A DNA stretch of 64,000 nt from Tsukamurella sp040611135 (lineage in GTDB: Bacteria > Actinomycetota > Actinomycetes > Mycobacteriales > Mycobacteriaceae), in assembly GCF_040611135.1 (NCBI RefSeq), contig NZ_JBEXNL010000003.1, forward strand, positions 299,923 to 363,922. Reading direction: 5' to 3'. Numbering within the stretch: position 1 is the first letter of the stretch; each line of letters starts with the position of its first letter. Position numbers and translations under genes: made by a program. This document shows, piece by piece, positions 24,237-34,500 of this stretch. The notes under the pieces are model-generated. The model was given only the letters and a program-made list of their open reading frames with translations. It searched no databases and was not told where the DNA came from.

Positions 24237-26927
24237 TCAGAATCTCACGAGATCACCGGGTTCCGTTTGCCGGCTGGTAGCTCGTGAGACGGCTTCTTCG
24301 ACGATAGTCAGCTCGTACAGCAGGTGATCCTTCACCGGGATGCTGGCGATCTGAATCGCGTAGATGCGAGCCGCTAGATCTTTCGTACCTAAAGATACAT
24401 GTTCGGTCGGCACAAGTTCGCCAAGCGCATCGACGAGCTGACGAGTGTAGTCCGGAGTACCAGCCAGGTCGCGAGGCATTCCTCGGAGAATCGACTTAAT
24501 GTGTTGCATCTCGAATTCCGCAACTCGGCTGAACTCGATTTGCGAGAGAACGCTTGCAGCTCTGGTGGTACTCGGATCCGAAATCGGTACCGTCTGAGTG
24601 TGAATGATACTGGGCGTCACGCGCGCGTCCAGTTGGCGGAGCAGCTGTATCTGCTCGTCGCACAGAGTCTTCAGCGAGTCGATGCCAGTAATGACCGCGC
24701 GTACCAGGCGGTGAAATCCGTCGGTTCCAGTGAACCGTCCGGGTTCGATAGGTGTACCCCAGGGGCTGACGCGTACGGGCTCGGTCTTGATATTCCACGT
24801 GAGATCTCCGAACATCGTCTGCCACGAAGATGGGAAGAATTCAGCATACACCTCGGCTGCCCGGGCGACGATAGAAGTGTCGGTAAGAACGGTTCGAAGG
24901 TCGTCTACAGTCGGTTCGAGATCAATCATCGGCGCCAAACGGGTGGACAGGTATTGCTCGAGCGGAACTGTGAATTCAGCCTGCTTTGAATGATCGAATG
25001 CGGACCACTTGTCGCGGTAAACATATTTGAACAGTTCGCAACGGCCGTCTTCGAAGAACCACGGTCCGGCGATCGTTTCGTACAGGTCTATTGCTGATCG
25101 ATAAAACAGGGAAGCGCGGTTGATCTGGGTCTCGTCATTGCGGTATATTTTCTGCGGCAATCTGTGGGGAACTTGAGCAGTCATGAGGCTGGCGACCTTC
25201 TGTCGGCTCCACCACAAACCGAACGATGCCGGCCGAGCGGTGGCGTTCATGAGGACTGAGGGGTCGGGTGTGAATGTGGCTCCCGGTGAGAAAACTGCGA
25301 CAGTGGACAACGCCGAGTAGCGCTGTCCGATTGCTGCCAGGGATGCCTCGCCTCCGGTGCAGGACCCGTCGAAGACGCTCAGTTCAGAGCCTGAAGCAGC
25401 GATGCGCTCGAATATCCTCCTGAGCTCGCCGTAGTCGACCCACGCTTCTGTGCCCAAGCCCTTCGGGTCATCTGTGGCGGGTAGCCCGACTAGGATCGAA
25501 TGTGTGTCGCACGCTTCAGTGCCGGTGTCGGAGTAGGCGCGGGCTGAGGCCCCATGGGTTGCTAGATACACGAATACGCGGTCGGATGGGCGACACGTCA
25601 ATGCGACGCGGCGGAGCGCCGTGAGGCCGAAGTCCTCTGACTGCGTCACGATCGTCTTGTATCCCCGGGTCCGCAAGACAGCGGCGGTGTTGTCCACTGC
25701 CGAATGCCAATGCTGATGCCACATGATAATCGCGGTCGCAGTCTGCGGGGTCGCGATAAAGTCAGCATCGCTCGTCGATGTGGTCCACGCGCCCAGTGCG
25801 TTCCCATTCGGATGCGTGGCACGAGACTCGAAGTTCATGCCGGCCCGGGCTAGGACTCCGACGCCCCATGGGCTCGAGACGAAGATCTCATCGTGGCCAT
25901 CCCCGTCAAGGTCGGCGATCGCGAATCGGTTGTCCCGCGTGTTAAGAAGCCACTGGCCCAGCCGAGTGCCATTCGATACGACGACGGATGTGCGCAAGGT
26001 GCCGCTGTCAATCCCCGCGATCGCGATGCCCGATTTTCCGGTGATGAGAAGGTCGGAACGGCCGTATCCGTAGAAGTCGGCTGCCAGGCTGAGTTGATTG
26101 TCATGGCAGTCGAGAGCCCAGCCGCCGAGGTTGGCGCCGTCGTCCACGACTGCGATCGCCTTGAGGGTGGAGCCGTCGACACCCAGTATCGCCAGTCCTC
26201 GCTGATTGTTCACCAGAATTCGCGCAACGCCGCGTCCGTCGAAGTACGCCACACACTCGATCCTGTCCTGTGTGGTGTCGAGGCGCCAGCCACCGAGATC
26301 GATACCGTTAGGAATCGCGGTGACGGTAGTGAGAGCTCCGCCGATCCAGCCGAGTACGGCGAGCCCCCAAGGGCTCGTGACGAGGACCTGTGCGCGTCCG
26401 GCCCCAGTGAAGTCGGCGATTGCTACAAAATTGTTATCCGCGGTGTTGAGCAACCACTGTCCGAATCGGGTTCCGTTGGGGGCCAGCATTAGTGTTGTCA
26501 GGCGACCGTTGAAACTCAGCAGCCCAAGCCCCCAGTCGCTGGTAACGAGGAGTTCCTCGCGGCCATCACCGTTGATATCCCCGGATCCCTGTATCGTGTC
26601 GGTTGCCGTGTTTACCACCCAGCCGCCGACGCGTGAACCGTTCTGGGCCATCGCGATGCTCGTCATCTGGCGTCCGCGCGCCTTCAGTACCCCCAATCCC
26701 CACGGGCTGGACAGGAGAACCTCTCCGATTCCGTCCCCGTCAAGATCGGCACGCGCTCGGACTACACATTCGGTGCTGCCCAGTAGCCAATCGCCAATGC
26801 GGGAGCCGTTGCGGGCGAAGTACGGCGCATCGAGGTTGCGTCCGTCGAATCCGATCACGCCCCAGCCCGATTGTGTCGTGATGATGATGTCATCGCGGTC
26901 GGCTGATACGGTTCTGAGAGTGGTCAT
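24237..26927 (-). CDS. FG-GAP beta-propeller fused to caspase-like (C14) protease
   Basis: 896 aa. Residues about 10-385 contain seven repeats of about 54 aa, each with a (S/T)xWG(L/V)xVL core and an NGxxxGxWxLNT segment; several carry calcium-type DxDGDG loops (ADLDGDGIGEV, GDINGDGREEL). Seven repeats predict a seven-bladed propeller. Residues about 405-560 look like a caspase-fold peptidase: His458 in FVYLATHGASA and Cys523 in LSVFDGSCTGGEA, each after a hydrophobic strand. The C-terminal about 330 aa are helical and unrecognised. No signal peptide. The ATG at 26927 has GGAAG seven bases upstream. It is the last gene of a three-gene operon. Base composition is visibly less GC-rich than its neighbours, and the window-wide octamer is absent, suggesting acquisition. 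Confidence 0.8.
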   Translation of the reverse strand: MTTLRTVSADRDDIIITTQSGWGVIGFDGRNLDAPYFARNGSRIGDWLLGSTECVVRARADLDGDGIGEVLLSSPWGLGVLKARGRQMTSIAMAQNGSRVGGWVVNTATDTIQGSGDINGDGREELLVTSDWGLGLLSFNGRLTTLMLAPNGTRFGQWLLNTADNNFVAIADFTGAGRAQVLVTSPWGLAVLGWIGGALTTVTAIPNGIDLGGWRLDTTQDRIECVAYFDGRGVARILVNNQRGLAILGVDGSTLKAIAVVDDGANLGGWALDCHDNQLSLAADFYGYGRSDLLITGKSGIAIAGIDSGTLRTSVVVSNGTRLGQWLLNTRDNRFAIADLDGDGHDEIFVSSPWGVGVLARAGMNFESRATHPNGNALGAWTTSTSDADFIATPQTATAIIMWHQHWHSAVDNTAAVLRTRGYKTIVTQSEDFGLTALRRVALTCRPSDRVFVYLATHGASARAYSDTGTEACDTHSILVGLPATDDPKGLGTEAWVDYGELRRIFERIAASGSELSVFDGSCTGGEASLAAIGQRYSALSTVAVFSPGATFTPDPSVLMNATARPASFGLWWSRQKVASLMTAQVPHRLPQKIYRNDETQINRASLFYRSAIDLYETIAGPWFFEDGRCELFKYVYRDKWSAFDHSKQAEFTVPLEQYLSTRLAPMIDLEPTVDDLRTVLTDTSIVARAAEVYAEFFPSSWQTMFGDLTWNIKTEPVRVSPWGTPIEPGRFTGTDGFHRLVRAVITGIDSLKTLCDEQIQLLRQLDARVTPSIIHTQTVPISDPSTTRAASVLSQIEFSRVAEFEMQHIKSILRGMPRDLAGTPDYTRQLVDALGELVPTEHVSLGTKDLAARIYAIQIASIPVKDHLLYELTIVEEAVSRATSRQTEPGDLVRF

Positions 26928-26973
26928 TTCGCTGCTTCCGATGGTTGGGGGTGGCGGGGATGCGCGCAATCTG

Positions 26974-29900
26974 TCACAGCTCGACCTCGTCGGCGAACAC
27001 GAGGCGCTGTTCCCACCGGGGGTCCCCACCGGGCTGGTCCGGATCACCGGGGAAGCGCTCCCATTCCTCCACCGTCACCCGGCATCCTGATCCACCGGAG
27101 GGCGTTCGGATGCCGGTCCCCGCGGGTGGGGTCAGTTTCGCTGACCACTGCCTGACCGGGCCTCCGGAGGTAGCCAGATCGGCCAGTTCGGCATGGGCGA
27201 TCGACCGCCAACCGAGGTCGCCGGGGAGATCCGGAACGCGTTCCTGCAGAGTGGCGACGAGGACCCGCTCGGAGCCGCCGAGGCGAGTCGCGGAGGGACC
27301 GGCGACGGCCACTCGGACGGCCCCGTCATCCACCTGCGTGACGTGGAGGGTGCGCTCGGGTGGGATCGGGGAGAAGTCGCAGACCGTCGGCGCGGAGAGC
27401 TCGCAGCCGGCGATACTGTCCGGCTGGTACCGAGCCACGGCCAACCGGAGGAACGGCCACGCCGCGTCCCGTGGATGAAGCGCGACGTCGACGAACCAGA
27501 GCCGGCGATCGGCGTTGTACCGGGGTGCGTAGCCGAGTGCGGTGACGCGGTAGGTCGAGTCGGGGCCGGCCGGAGCGTCCAGATGCGGCCCGATCCGGCA
27601 CGGCTCGGACGGATCGCGTCGATCATCCAGGCCGGCCGTGGTCAGGAAGTCCGTCATGGTCAACCCGTGCAGGTCACCGTCGAACGCGGACTCGGTCTCC
27701 CAGATCGGATCGGCCGCCCAGCGGGAGTGCGGTCCGGTACCGCCGTTTCCGGGGCTGGGGGACAGCAGAACAGCGAGGAGCTCACCGTCGCCTGAGCCGA
27801 ACCACGGCCGGTGCAGGTAGATCCGCACTCCCGCGCGACGATCCCGCCGGAGCGCGAGTGGCTGACCAACTTGGTACGGTCTGTCCGTCGACCAGCGGAA
27901 CAGCGGGACCACCGAATGAACTTGTGGTGCTGGTGGCCGCGAGGACGAGGGAACCGATACCCGGATAGACGCGCTCATCACATGGGTCTCGGGCTGGGGG
28001 TCGGCCGGATCCTCGGGCAGGAAGTACTCCCGGAATCGGCTCGAGGCGATGAATCGGTAGTCGATGTCGCGATGCTTGGTATCGCCGAAGTCGTGGCGCG
28101 TTCCGTGCAGGCGGACGGTGGCGTCCTCGGGCCAGGCGACGTCCCCGTCGGGCAGGTCGTCGCGCGACCACAGCAGTGCCAGTCGTTCCGTCTCCTCGAC
28201 GGCGGTCCTGAACGCATCGACGGTGCTGGACGTGCGCACGGGCCCGGCGCTTGCGAGATCGTCCGACACATCGGTCCAGCTGCCGCGAAGGCAGAGGTCT
28301 CCGGTGCTGCCTCCGTGAACCACGATGCTTCCGTAGATGTTCGCGTAGGTCGAGGCATCGGTGCGGCCGGCTTCCAGGCTCAGGATTGTCGGTGCTACGA
28401 CGGGCCGATTCACGGCGTGGACCAGGCGCACCTCCTCCGCGGGCGTGAGCGACCAGAGGTAGCCGTCGTGGGCAGCGGTGAGCATGCCGGACAGGTCGCG
28501 GAGGGACTCGGGCTGCGCGCGCCAGCTGCCGAGTAGATCGGGTGCTCCCTCGCGCAGGGAAGATGAGACGCGGACCCGCAGTGTCGCGCCCGCGGGAATG
28601 ACGAATCGGGCCTCGCCGTTCGCTGCGGATGCAGTCGGCCGGTCGGGGAAGGCTGTACCTGTGAGCGTGATCTGCGCCGAGGACGCCTCCGGCCAGACCG
28701 CGGCGTCGGACGGATAGTCCAGGCTGAAACCTTCGATGCCGAACGGCGGTTCGAGCGCAGGGGACAGTTGCGCGTCCGGGAATTGGAACGCGGTTCCGCG
28801 AACGAGCGGATCGGGCAGGTAGGGAACTCGCATCGGCGTCCCCGGATGCCGCACGTACTGCTTGGCCGGCATCGGTTCACCCTGGGGCAGCGGAAGTTCG
28901 ACCCGGTCCTGCTCGTCCGCACCCGGCTCGAGTTCGACGACGAGGGTGCCCTTCGGCAACTCGTCGAAGACGCCCGGGTCGGAGATTCGTGCGATCCGAG
29001 GGTCCGTGATCGATCCGCTCTCCCTCAGTGCCGCGCCGAGCGCGAGGCGGATCCCTGCGGACCTGTCACCGGCGGTGCGCTCGCCTCGGACCATCGCATC
29101 GAACGCACCGTGGTGCTCGGCTTGCACCTGCGATACCTTGGGCGGCACCACGAGCCGCTGGTTGACCTCGCCCGTCGTCGTCACGGTGATCGCCAAGGTC
29201 TCGGGGTCCTGCTCCACCGAGGACCTGATCACCATCACCCGCTGGGACTCGGCCGAGGAGTACCGGCTCCTGGGCACGAGGGTCGGGGGCTGCACCGGAT
29301 CCCACCTCAGGTACGGGCGCGGCACGGTGACGGTGCGCCTTCCGTCCCGGAAGGCGTAGTCGTTGTCCTGCCCGCCGTAGAGACGGGCGAATTGCGTTGC
29401 CAGCACGTGCGAGAGGACCCGTGGGTCCGTCTCGGCGAGCGCGCCGAAGTCGTCCGCGTACGCCTGTCGGAGAACGTCCCGCGCAGCGGAGGTGAGCTTG
29501 CTCCCGGGCGTGGTGCTCGGCGTCATGACATCACGGATGACGCCGAGTCGTGCGGCGAACCGGGCCGCGATGGCGGCGTGGACCGGTTCGGGGAGCGCCG
29601 GGACGGGAGGTCCGAGGGGCGGGGAGGTGATGGCGTCCTGCGCGTGCTGCAGCAGCCCGGAACCGACCGCTCCCAGGCGCTCTCCGAGACTCGACAGCGA
29701 GCTCCACGCCGCGATCTGCTCGGCCGCGAACGAACCCGGACCGACCGATTCGAGGAGTCCTCGCCAGTGGGCTTCGGCTGCATCCTGGTCGGTGTCGACC
29801 GGGGGCTCGGGGCGTACGTTGCCCGCGAGGTCCACCATCCACGCCCGGAACGCGTAGGAATGACCGTATCGCAACGCGGGAAGCGTGCCCGGAACCGAAC

Positions 29901-31563
29901 GGTGCCGGAAGGTCAGGGGGTTGGTCGGGCGGTCCGCTGCCGTCGGGTCCGGCAGCACCTGCTCGCGCATCGCCGGGTGGCCGTGCTCATCTAGCTGAGG
30001 CGTACCGTCCGGCCGGAGCAGGGGGACGTTGTCGATACGCCGGCCCGGCCGTGGCACGGACAGATTCCAGCCCTCCCATCCGAAGACGGCCTCGTGCGCG
30101 TGCACGGTGTCCTCCGGCTTCTTGTCGGGGGTCATTCCCTGTTCGACGGGGCCGCCCTGGAGGAAACCATGACCGGCACCGAGATCGCGCTCGGTCCCGT
30201 CGGTGAGCAGAGTCACCGTGGTGGTGCGGGCATGCAATGATCGCCAGATTCCGTCCGCGGTGTCCATCGCCTCCACGCGGATACCGCGAGCGACGTCCTC
30301 ACTGAACAGTTCCGCACCCAGACCCACCGTGTCGCGCAACTCCTTCTGACGAGGAAGGCTGTTGCGCACCGTATCGGCCCTCCCGGTACGCACGACGGTG
30401 AACCCGCTGGAACGCAACGCCGGTGATGCCGCGTCGACCTGCTCGCCGTTGTACTCGGCGAACGTCAGTCGTGGAAGCAGCCGGACGTACTGATCGGTCT
30501 TCAGAGCGGTACCGTCGGCATCGGCGTCCAACACCGAGAAGTGCGACGAATCCCCCACTGCCAATGCGCCATCGGTCCAGTCGACGTCGGAGGGCACCGT
30601 CACGAGGGCACCGTCGAGGGTGGAGCGGCAGACGGTGCGCGGCGCCGCGCCGGTCACGTCGCCGACGGTGATCTCGGCGGAGATCCAGTCGGCGGTGCGC
30701 AGCGATCCCGGTTCGAGCACTGCGAGATCGATCACCAACCCGAGCCGGCGGAGCAGATCGGGATGATCGCCGAGCGCTCCGATCCGTTCGTGGAACTCCG
30801 GGTCCCGTGCAGGCAGTGGAGGCAGCGGAGCAGCCGGTACGGGCGTCGCCGTATACGGCGTTTTCGTGTCCGGGCGGTCGTAATGGCGGCGCGCCTCGTG
30901 GAGGCGCTCGAGCATCACCCCGACAGCACCGCGTTCGTCCAGGTGCGCCTCCCGGATCGGGCGCCGGCGCAGGTCACCGTCTGGCATGTCACCCAGCCCG
31001 ATGCGTCTGTCGTACTCCGCGGTCAATCCCTCGTCGTCCACGGTCAGCCGGATGGGGCTCCCGGTCGCGTCCTTCTCGGTGGGGAGGAACCCCTGACGAT
31101 GACCGCGCCGGGGCCTGCGGAGCTCGGCCAACAGGGCCGGTCCGAGCGGGTGCTGCAACGGGGCTGGCGGGCGCTCGATCGACGACGCGGCGGTCAGCAG
31201 CCCCACCATGGCACCGAGGTCGTGGACTGCTGCGGCATCGAAGGTGCCCCACGGACTGTCGTACAGGTCGGGCACGTCATTGAACCGGACCGGTGTGTCG
31301 GATGGGAACAACGCCGCCCAGAGACCGGGTTCGAGGATGTCGCCTCGCGCCTCGAAGAGCGGGCGCGCAGGCACGGCAGTGCCGTTGCACAGCAGGTTCA
31401 CCCGGAGGCTGTCGGCGACTACCGCGGTCCACTCAGCGAACGTGGGGAAGTCCCCGAGGTGGTCGGCACCGTCGAGCTTCGGGCTGATGAACACCGAGAC
31501 GTGGAACCGGTCGTCATCTCGGGTGGAATGAGGCAGGGCGATCGCGATGAAGTTCTCGGCCAT
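26974..31563 (-). CDS. Very large protein of unknown function (1529 aa), middle gene of the caspase operon
   Basis: I do not recognise this protein. It starts MAENFIAIALPHSTRDDDRF and is soluble, with no signal peptide or membrane helix. Sequence patterns suggest many beta-sandwich modules: YAFRAWMVDLAGNVRPEPP, RFVIPAGATLRVRVSSSL, GVRIYLHRPWFGSGDGELLA and a C-terminal VTVEEWERF. Residues about 600-700 are helical. No catalytic motif stands out. It begins 4 bp after the stop of the 1250-aa gene and ends 46 bp before the caspase-like gene. Its size, Arg/Pro/Asp-rich make-up and partner suggest a structural or scaffold protein that is a target or platform for the protease; that is inference. Confidence 0.8.
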   Translation of the reverse strand: MAENFIAIALPHSTRDDDRFHVSVFISPKLDGADHLGDFPTFAEWTAVVADSLRVNLLCNGTAVPARPLFEARGDILEPGLWAALFPSDTPVRFNDVPDLYDSPWGTFDAAAVHDLGAMVGLLTAASSIERPPAPLQHPLGPALLAELRRPRRGHRQGFLPTEKDATGSPIRLTVDDEGLTAEYDRRIGLGDMPDGDLRRRPIREAHLDERGAVGVMLERLHEARRHYDRPDTKTPYTATPVPAAPLPPLPARDPEFHERIGALGDHPDLLRRLGLVIDLAVLEPGSLRTADWISAEITVGDVTGAAPRTVCRSTLDGALVTVPSDVDWTDGALAVGDSSHFSVLDADADGTALKTDQYVRLLPRLTFAEYNGEQVDAASPALRSSGFTVVRTGRADTVRNSLPRQKELRDTVGLGAELFSEDVARGIRVEAMDTADGIWRSLHARTTTVTLLTDGTERDLGAGHGFLQGGPVEQGMTPDKKPEDTVHAHEAVFGWEGWNLSVPRPGRRIDNVPLLRPDGTPQLDEHGHPAMREQVLPDPTAADRPTNPLTFRHRSVPGTLPALRYGHSYAFRAWMVDLAGNVRPEPPVDTDQDAAEAHWRGLLESVGPGSFAAEQIAAWSSLSSLGERLGAVGSGLLQHAQDAITSPPLGPPVPALPEPVHAAIAARFAARLGVIRDVMTPSTTPGSKLTSAARDVLRQAYADDFGALAETDPRVLSHVLATQFARLYGGQDNDYAFRDGRRTVTVPRPYLRWDPVQPPTLVPRSRYSSAESQRVMVIRSSVEQDPETLAITVTTTGEVNQRLVVPPKVSQVQAEHHGAFDAMVRGERTAGDRSAGIRLALGAALRESGSITDPRIARISDPGVFDELPKGTLVVELEPGADEQDRVELPLPQGEPMPAKQYVRHPGTPMRVPYLPDPLVRGTAFQFPDAQLSPALEPPFGIEGFSLDYPSDAAVWPEASSAQITLTGTAFPDRPTASAANGEARFVIPAGATLRVRVSSSLREGAPDLLGSWRAQPESLRDLSGMLTAAHDGYLWSLTPAEEVRLVHAVNRPVVAPTILSLEAGRTDASTYANIYGSIVVHGGSTGDLCLRGSWTDVSDDLASAGPVRTSSTVDAFRTAVEETERLALLWSRDDLPDGDVAWPEDATVRLHGTRHDFGDTKHRDIDYRFIASSRFREYFLPEDPADPQPETHVMSASIRVSVPSSSRPPAPQVHSVVPLFRWSTDRPYQVGQPLALRRDRRAGVRIYLHRPWFGSGDGELLAVLLSPSPGNGGTGPHSRWAADPIWETESAFDGDLHGLTMTDFLTTAGLDDRRDPSEPCRIGPHLDAPAGPDSTYRVTALGYAPRYNADRRLWFVDVALHPRDAAWPFLRLAVARYQPDSIAGCELSAPTVCDFSPIPPERTLHVTQVDDGAVRVAVAGPSATRLGGSERVLVATLQERVPDLPGDLGWRSIAHAELADLATSGGPVRQWSAKLTPPAGTGIRTPSGGSGCRVTVEEWERFPGDPDQPGGDPRWEQRLVFADEVEL

Positions 31564-31567
31564 CAGT

Positions 31568-34500
31568 TCACAACCCTTCCACCGCGAATGCGTTCCAATA
31601 CTCGTCCCAGGCCGGTGCGGAGCGATCGGCTTCGAGGACCTGTTCGGCGAGCGTCGGGTCCCCGTTGGAACCGGCGAACTGTCGACGACACTCGATGCTC
31701 ACGCTCTGCGAGAAGAAGGCGACCGATACCTGCACGGTGATCCGTGCGTAGCCGACGAGTTTGCCGGTGTGGAAGTCGTAGGACAGTTCCAGGTAGAGCT
31801 CGATGGACGCCGAGATCAGGCCCAAAACACTGACCTCGCCGCGCATCCGGAAGTACGCGGCGAGCTGCCCGCCGTCACCCTCGAGCCGCAGGTAGACGCC
31901 GATCGATGCCGAGATCGATCCCGACGCGACTCCGAAATCGACCGCCAATGCGGCGGTGGCCTCGAGGCCGGCCTCGAGCAACGTCAGTCGGTCCGGCGCG
32001 AGCCGTACGACGAACCATCCGCCGCCCCCGAGGCACAGCACCGTCAGTGCAAACGGTCGCTCGCGGGTGCAGAAGTTGAAGCCGACGCTGAGCGACTTGC
32101 CCAGGAACGGGATCTGCACGTCGGCGCCGAGCGAGACATTGCTGAGATTGAACACGCCGATCGCGAGATTGGGGATGGCCTGCGTGAACCCGGCTCGGGC
32201 GCCGCTCGTGTCGACGTCCACGAACGGTGGATCGCTGAAGCCGTCCAGCGGGATCAGTCGCCGCAGTCGGTCGACGAATCCCAGAATGCCGAGGAAGGCG
32301 ATTTCGCCCATCTTCACGTCGATCTCGGGCTTGCCGGACGTGCTCGCGACGAAGGAGATGTTCTTCACCTTCACCCGCATCAGCGGGAAGAACTTTTCGT
32401 CTTCGGCTCCGATCAGGTGCAGGGTGACGTTCCGCAACTCCGCCGACGATCGCATGGTGACGGTGCCGTTCCCGGTCACCTCGCCCGTCACCGAGAGCGT
32501 GAAGCCACCTTTCTCGAGCTCGAGAATGGTTGCGCCGGTGGGCAGTTTCCAGGTGGTCTTCAACGTCGGGCGGAACTCGTACCGGAAGCTCGGGTGTGCG
32601 CCGATCGCGTTGATCACTGTGGCGATGTCGGTTGCTGCCGCGAGGGCACCGTCGAGGGCCCTGAGCGCGCTGCGGCCCTGGGGTGGGACCTCGGGCTCGG
32701 AGAGCAGGGTGGCAAGGGCGTTGCGGGCATCGGTGACCGCAGTGGTGAGCTCGGGGATCTTCGGATCGGCCCCGGCGCCGACGGCCTGGGAGAGGAGCCC
32801 GGTGAGCGATTCCAGCTGCGCGCGTAGAGCGTTGGCCTCGGCAAGAACCTTGCCGGGCGCATCGGCCGCGAGCTGCTCCGCGAGAGCGGTTCCCCGGTCG
32901 ATCTGTTGCACGAGCGCCGCGACCGCCGTGAGCTGCTCGGTGACCATGGCGGGGAGCGGGGAGCGGGGTGCGATCAGCGCAGCCAGGTCGACCAACCCGA
33001 ACAGCCGCGGCAGTGCCCCGGCGAAGAACGCTGCCGGATCCTGCAAGCTCCCGTCGAGCGCGTCCTTCGGGGTGCCGATGGCGCCCTTCGCGCAGGAGAG
33101 GAACCGGGCGGGCAGGTTCGGCGTGACGAATCCACCGGCCCGGTCACTGCCGGCGGCGGGGGTGCCGAACGAGATGACCTCCGGCTTGCCCGCGGTCTTC
33201 GCATCGACCACCGCCCAGACATCGTCGGATACCGCGGCCGATGGCCACGGGGCGTCGCGCTGGTCGCCGGCGTCCGGACCGGGGACTCGATACCGAACCG
33301 TGAGCGGCGGGGTGGCAGCCAACCGCGCCGCGGCTTCGACGGTGATGTCCGCGGACTCCAGCCGGGGGACGCTGTCGCCCTGTGCGGCGGTTCCGGTGAA
33401 CCGCAAGGCCTGCGTGGGGTTGACCGAGCCGGTGTCGCGTGTGAACCCGACGCGTTGTCCGTGGGCGGCGATGTTGCGCCAGGACGGGTCGGCGCCGTTG
33501 TACGCCTGCCCGATTCGACCATCAGCGGGCGCAACCGATTCCGCCACCCAGAGCAACGGTGCGTGCAGCACCTGTTCGCGTCCCACCCGATCGGTGGTGC
33601 GCAGATCGAACATCACCGGGGTGGTCTCGGCGAGCCGTGGCCAGAAGACCTCCTCGTCGGAGGGTTTGAGGATCGGCGGCGAGGTGGCCGGTCCTAGGTC
33701 GACTCTGCTGAACGGCCAGGCCGGAGTGTCGGGGTAGTCGCGGCTGCGCTCGCTGACCACGATGTACATCCGCTGGTACAGCGACGCGGTCGGCCCGGCG
33801 TCGACTCCCTGTCCTGGGCCCGACACCTGGCGTTCGGTGACCTTCACCAGTGCGGCGGCGTGTCCGAGCGGGTACAGGTAGCCGGGGTAGACCACCCGGA
33901 CGTACTGGTCGCGACCCTGCGGGGCGATGTGGTCCCAGGCGAGGATCGAGCTCAGGCCGCCCTTGGCGCGCAGGTGCGATGCCGAGTACTCCTTCGTGTA
34001 CCACGCGCCGTGCAGGTCGAGCCACGCACCGAGCGCCGAGAGCCACAGTCGATCCGCAGCCACGGGTCGCACCGAGCGCGGCTCGTCGATCCCCGGCCAG
34101 TGTTCGGATGTCTGCCGAACGAGGCAGTTCCGATCCCTCGGTGTGAGGGAACCCGTGGCCTGGAACGGATCGTCCTTGCTCGGAGTCATCGGCGGGTCGG
34201 TCTCGATCCAGTTCGGGTAGAGGTCGCGGTCGCGCGTCCAGACGGCCCGGACGATGCGGTCGCTGCGTGGGGACTCGGACACTGCGCCGTCGACGCGCGT
34301 CGCCAATCGGCTGTGCCACAGCTCGACGGCGCCACCACCGGCCCCGTCGTCCACCGTGCCGTCGGCGTGGGTCCAGACGCCGTCCTGGGACGGCGCGATC
34401 ACCAGACGATACGGTGCCTCGATGGCGGTCTCGTCCCACCGCGGGGGAAGGGACACCGCGCCCGGGTGCTTCCACCATTCGTCGCGGATCGGCGGAATCG

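Noticed and set aside
28768..32827. Several long plus-strand frames opposite the giant genes
   Set aside because: They are Arg/Gly/Val/His-rich shadow frames. The minus strand has ribosome sites, close gene spacing and plausible protein composition, although no domain match, so the choice of strand rests on those features.
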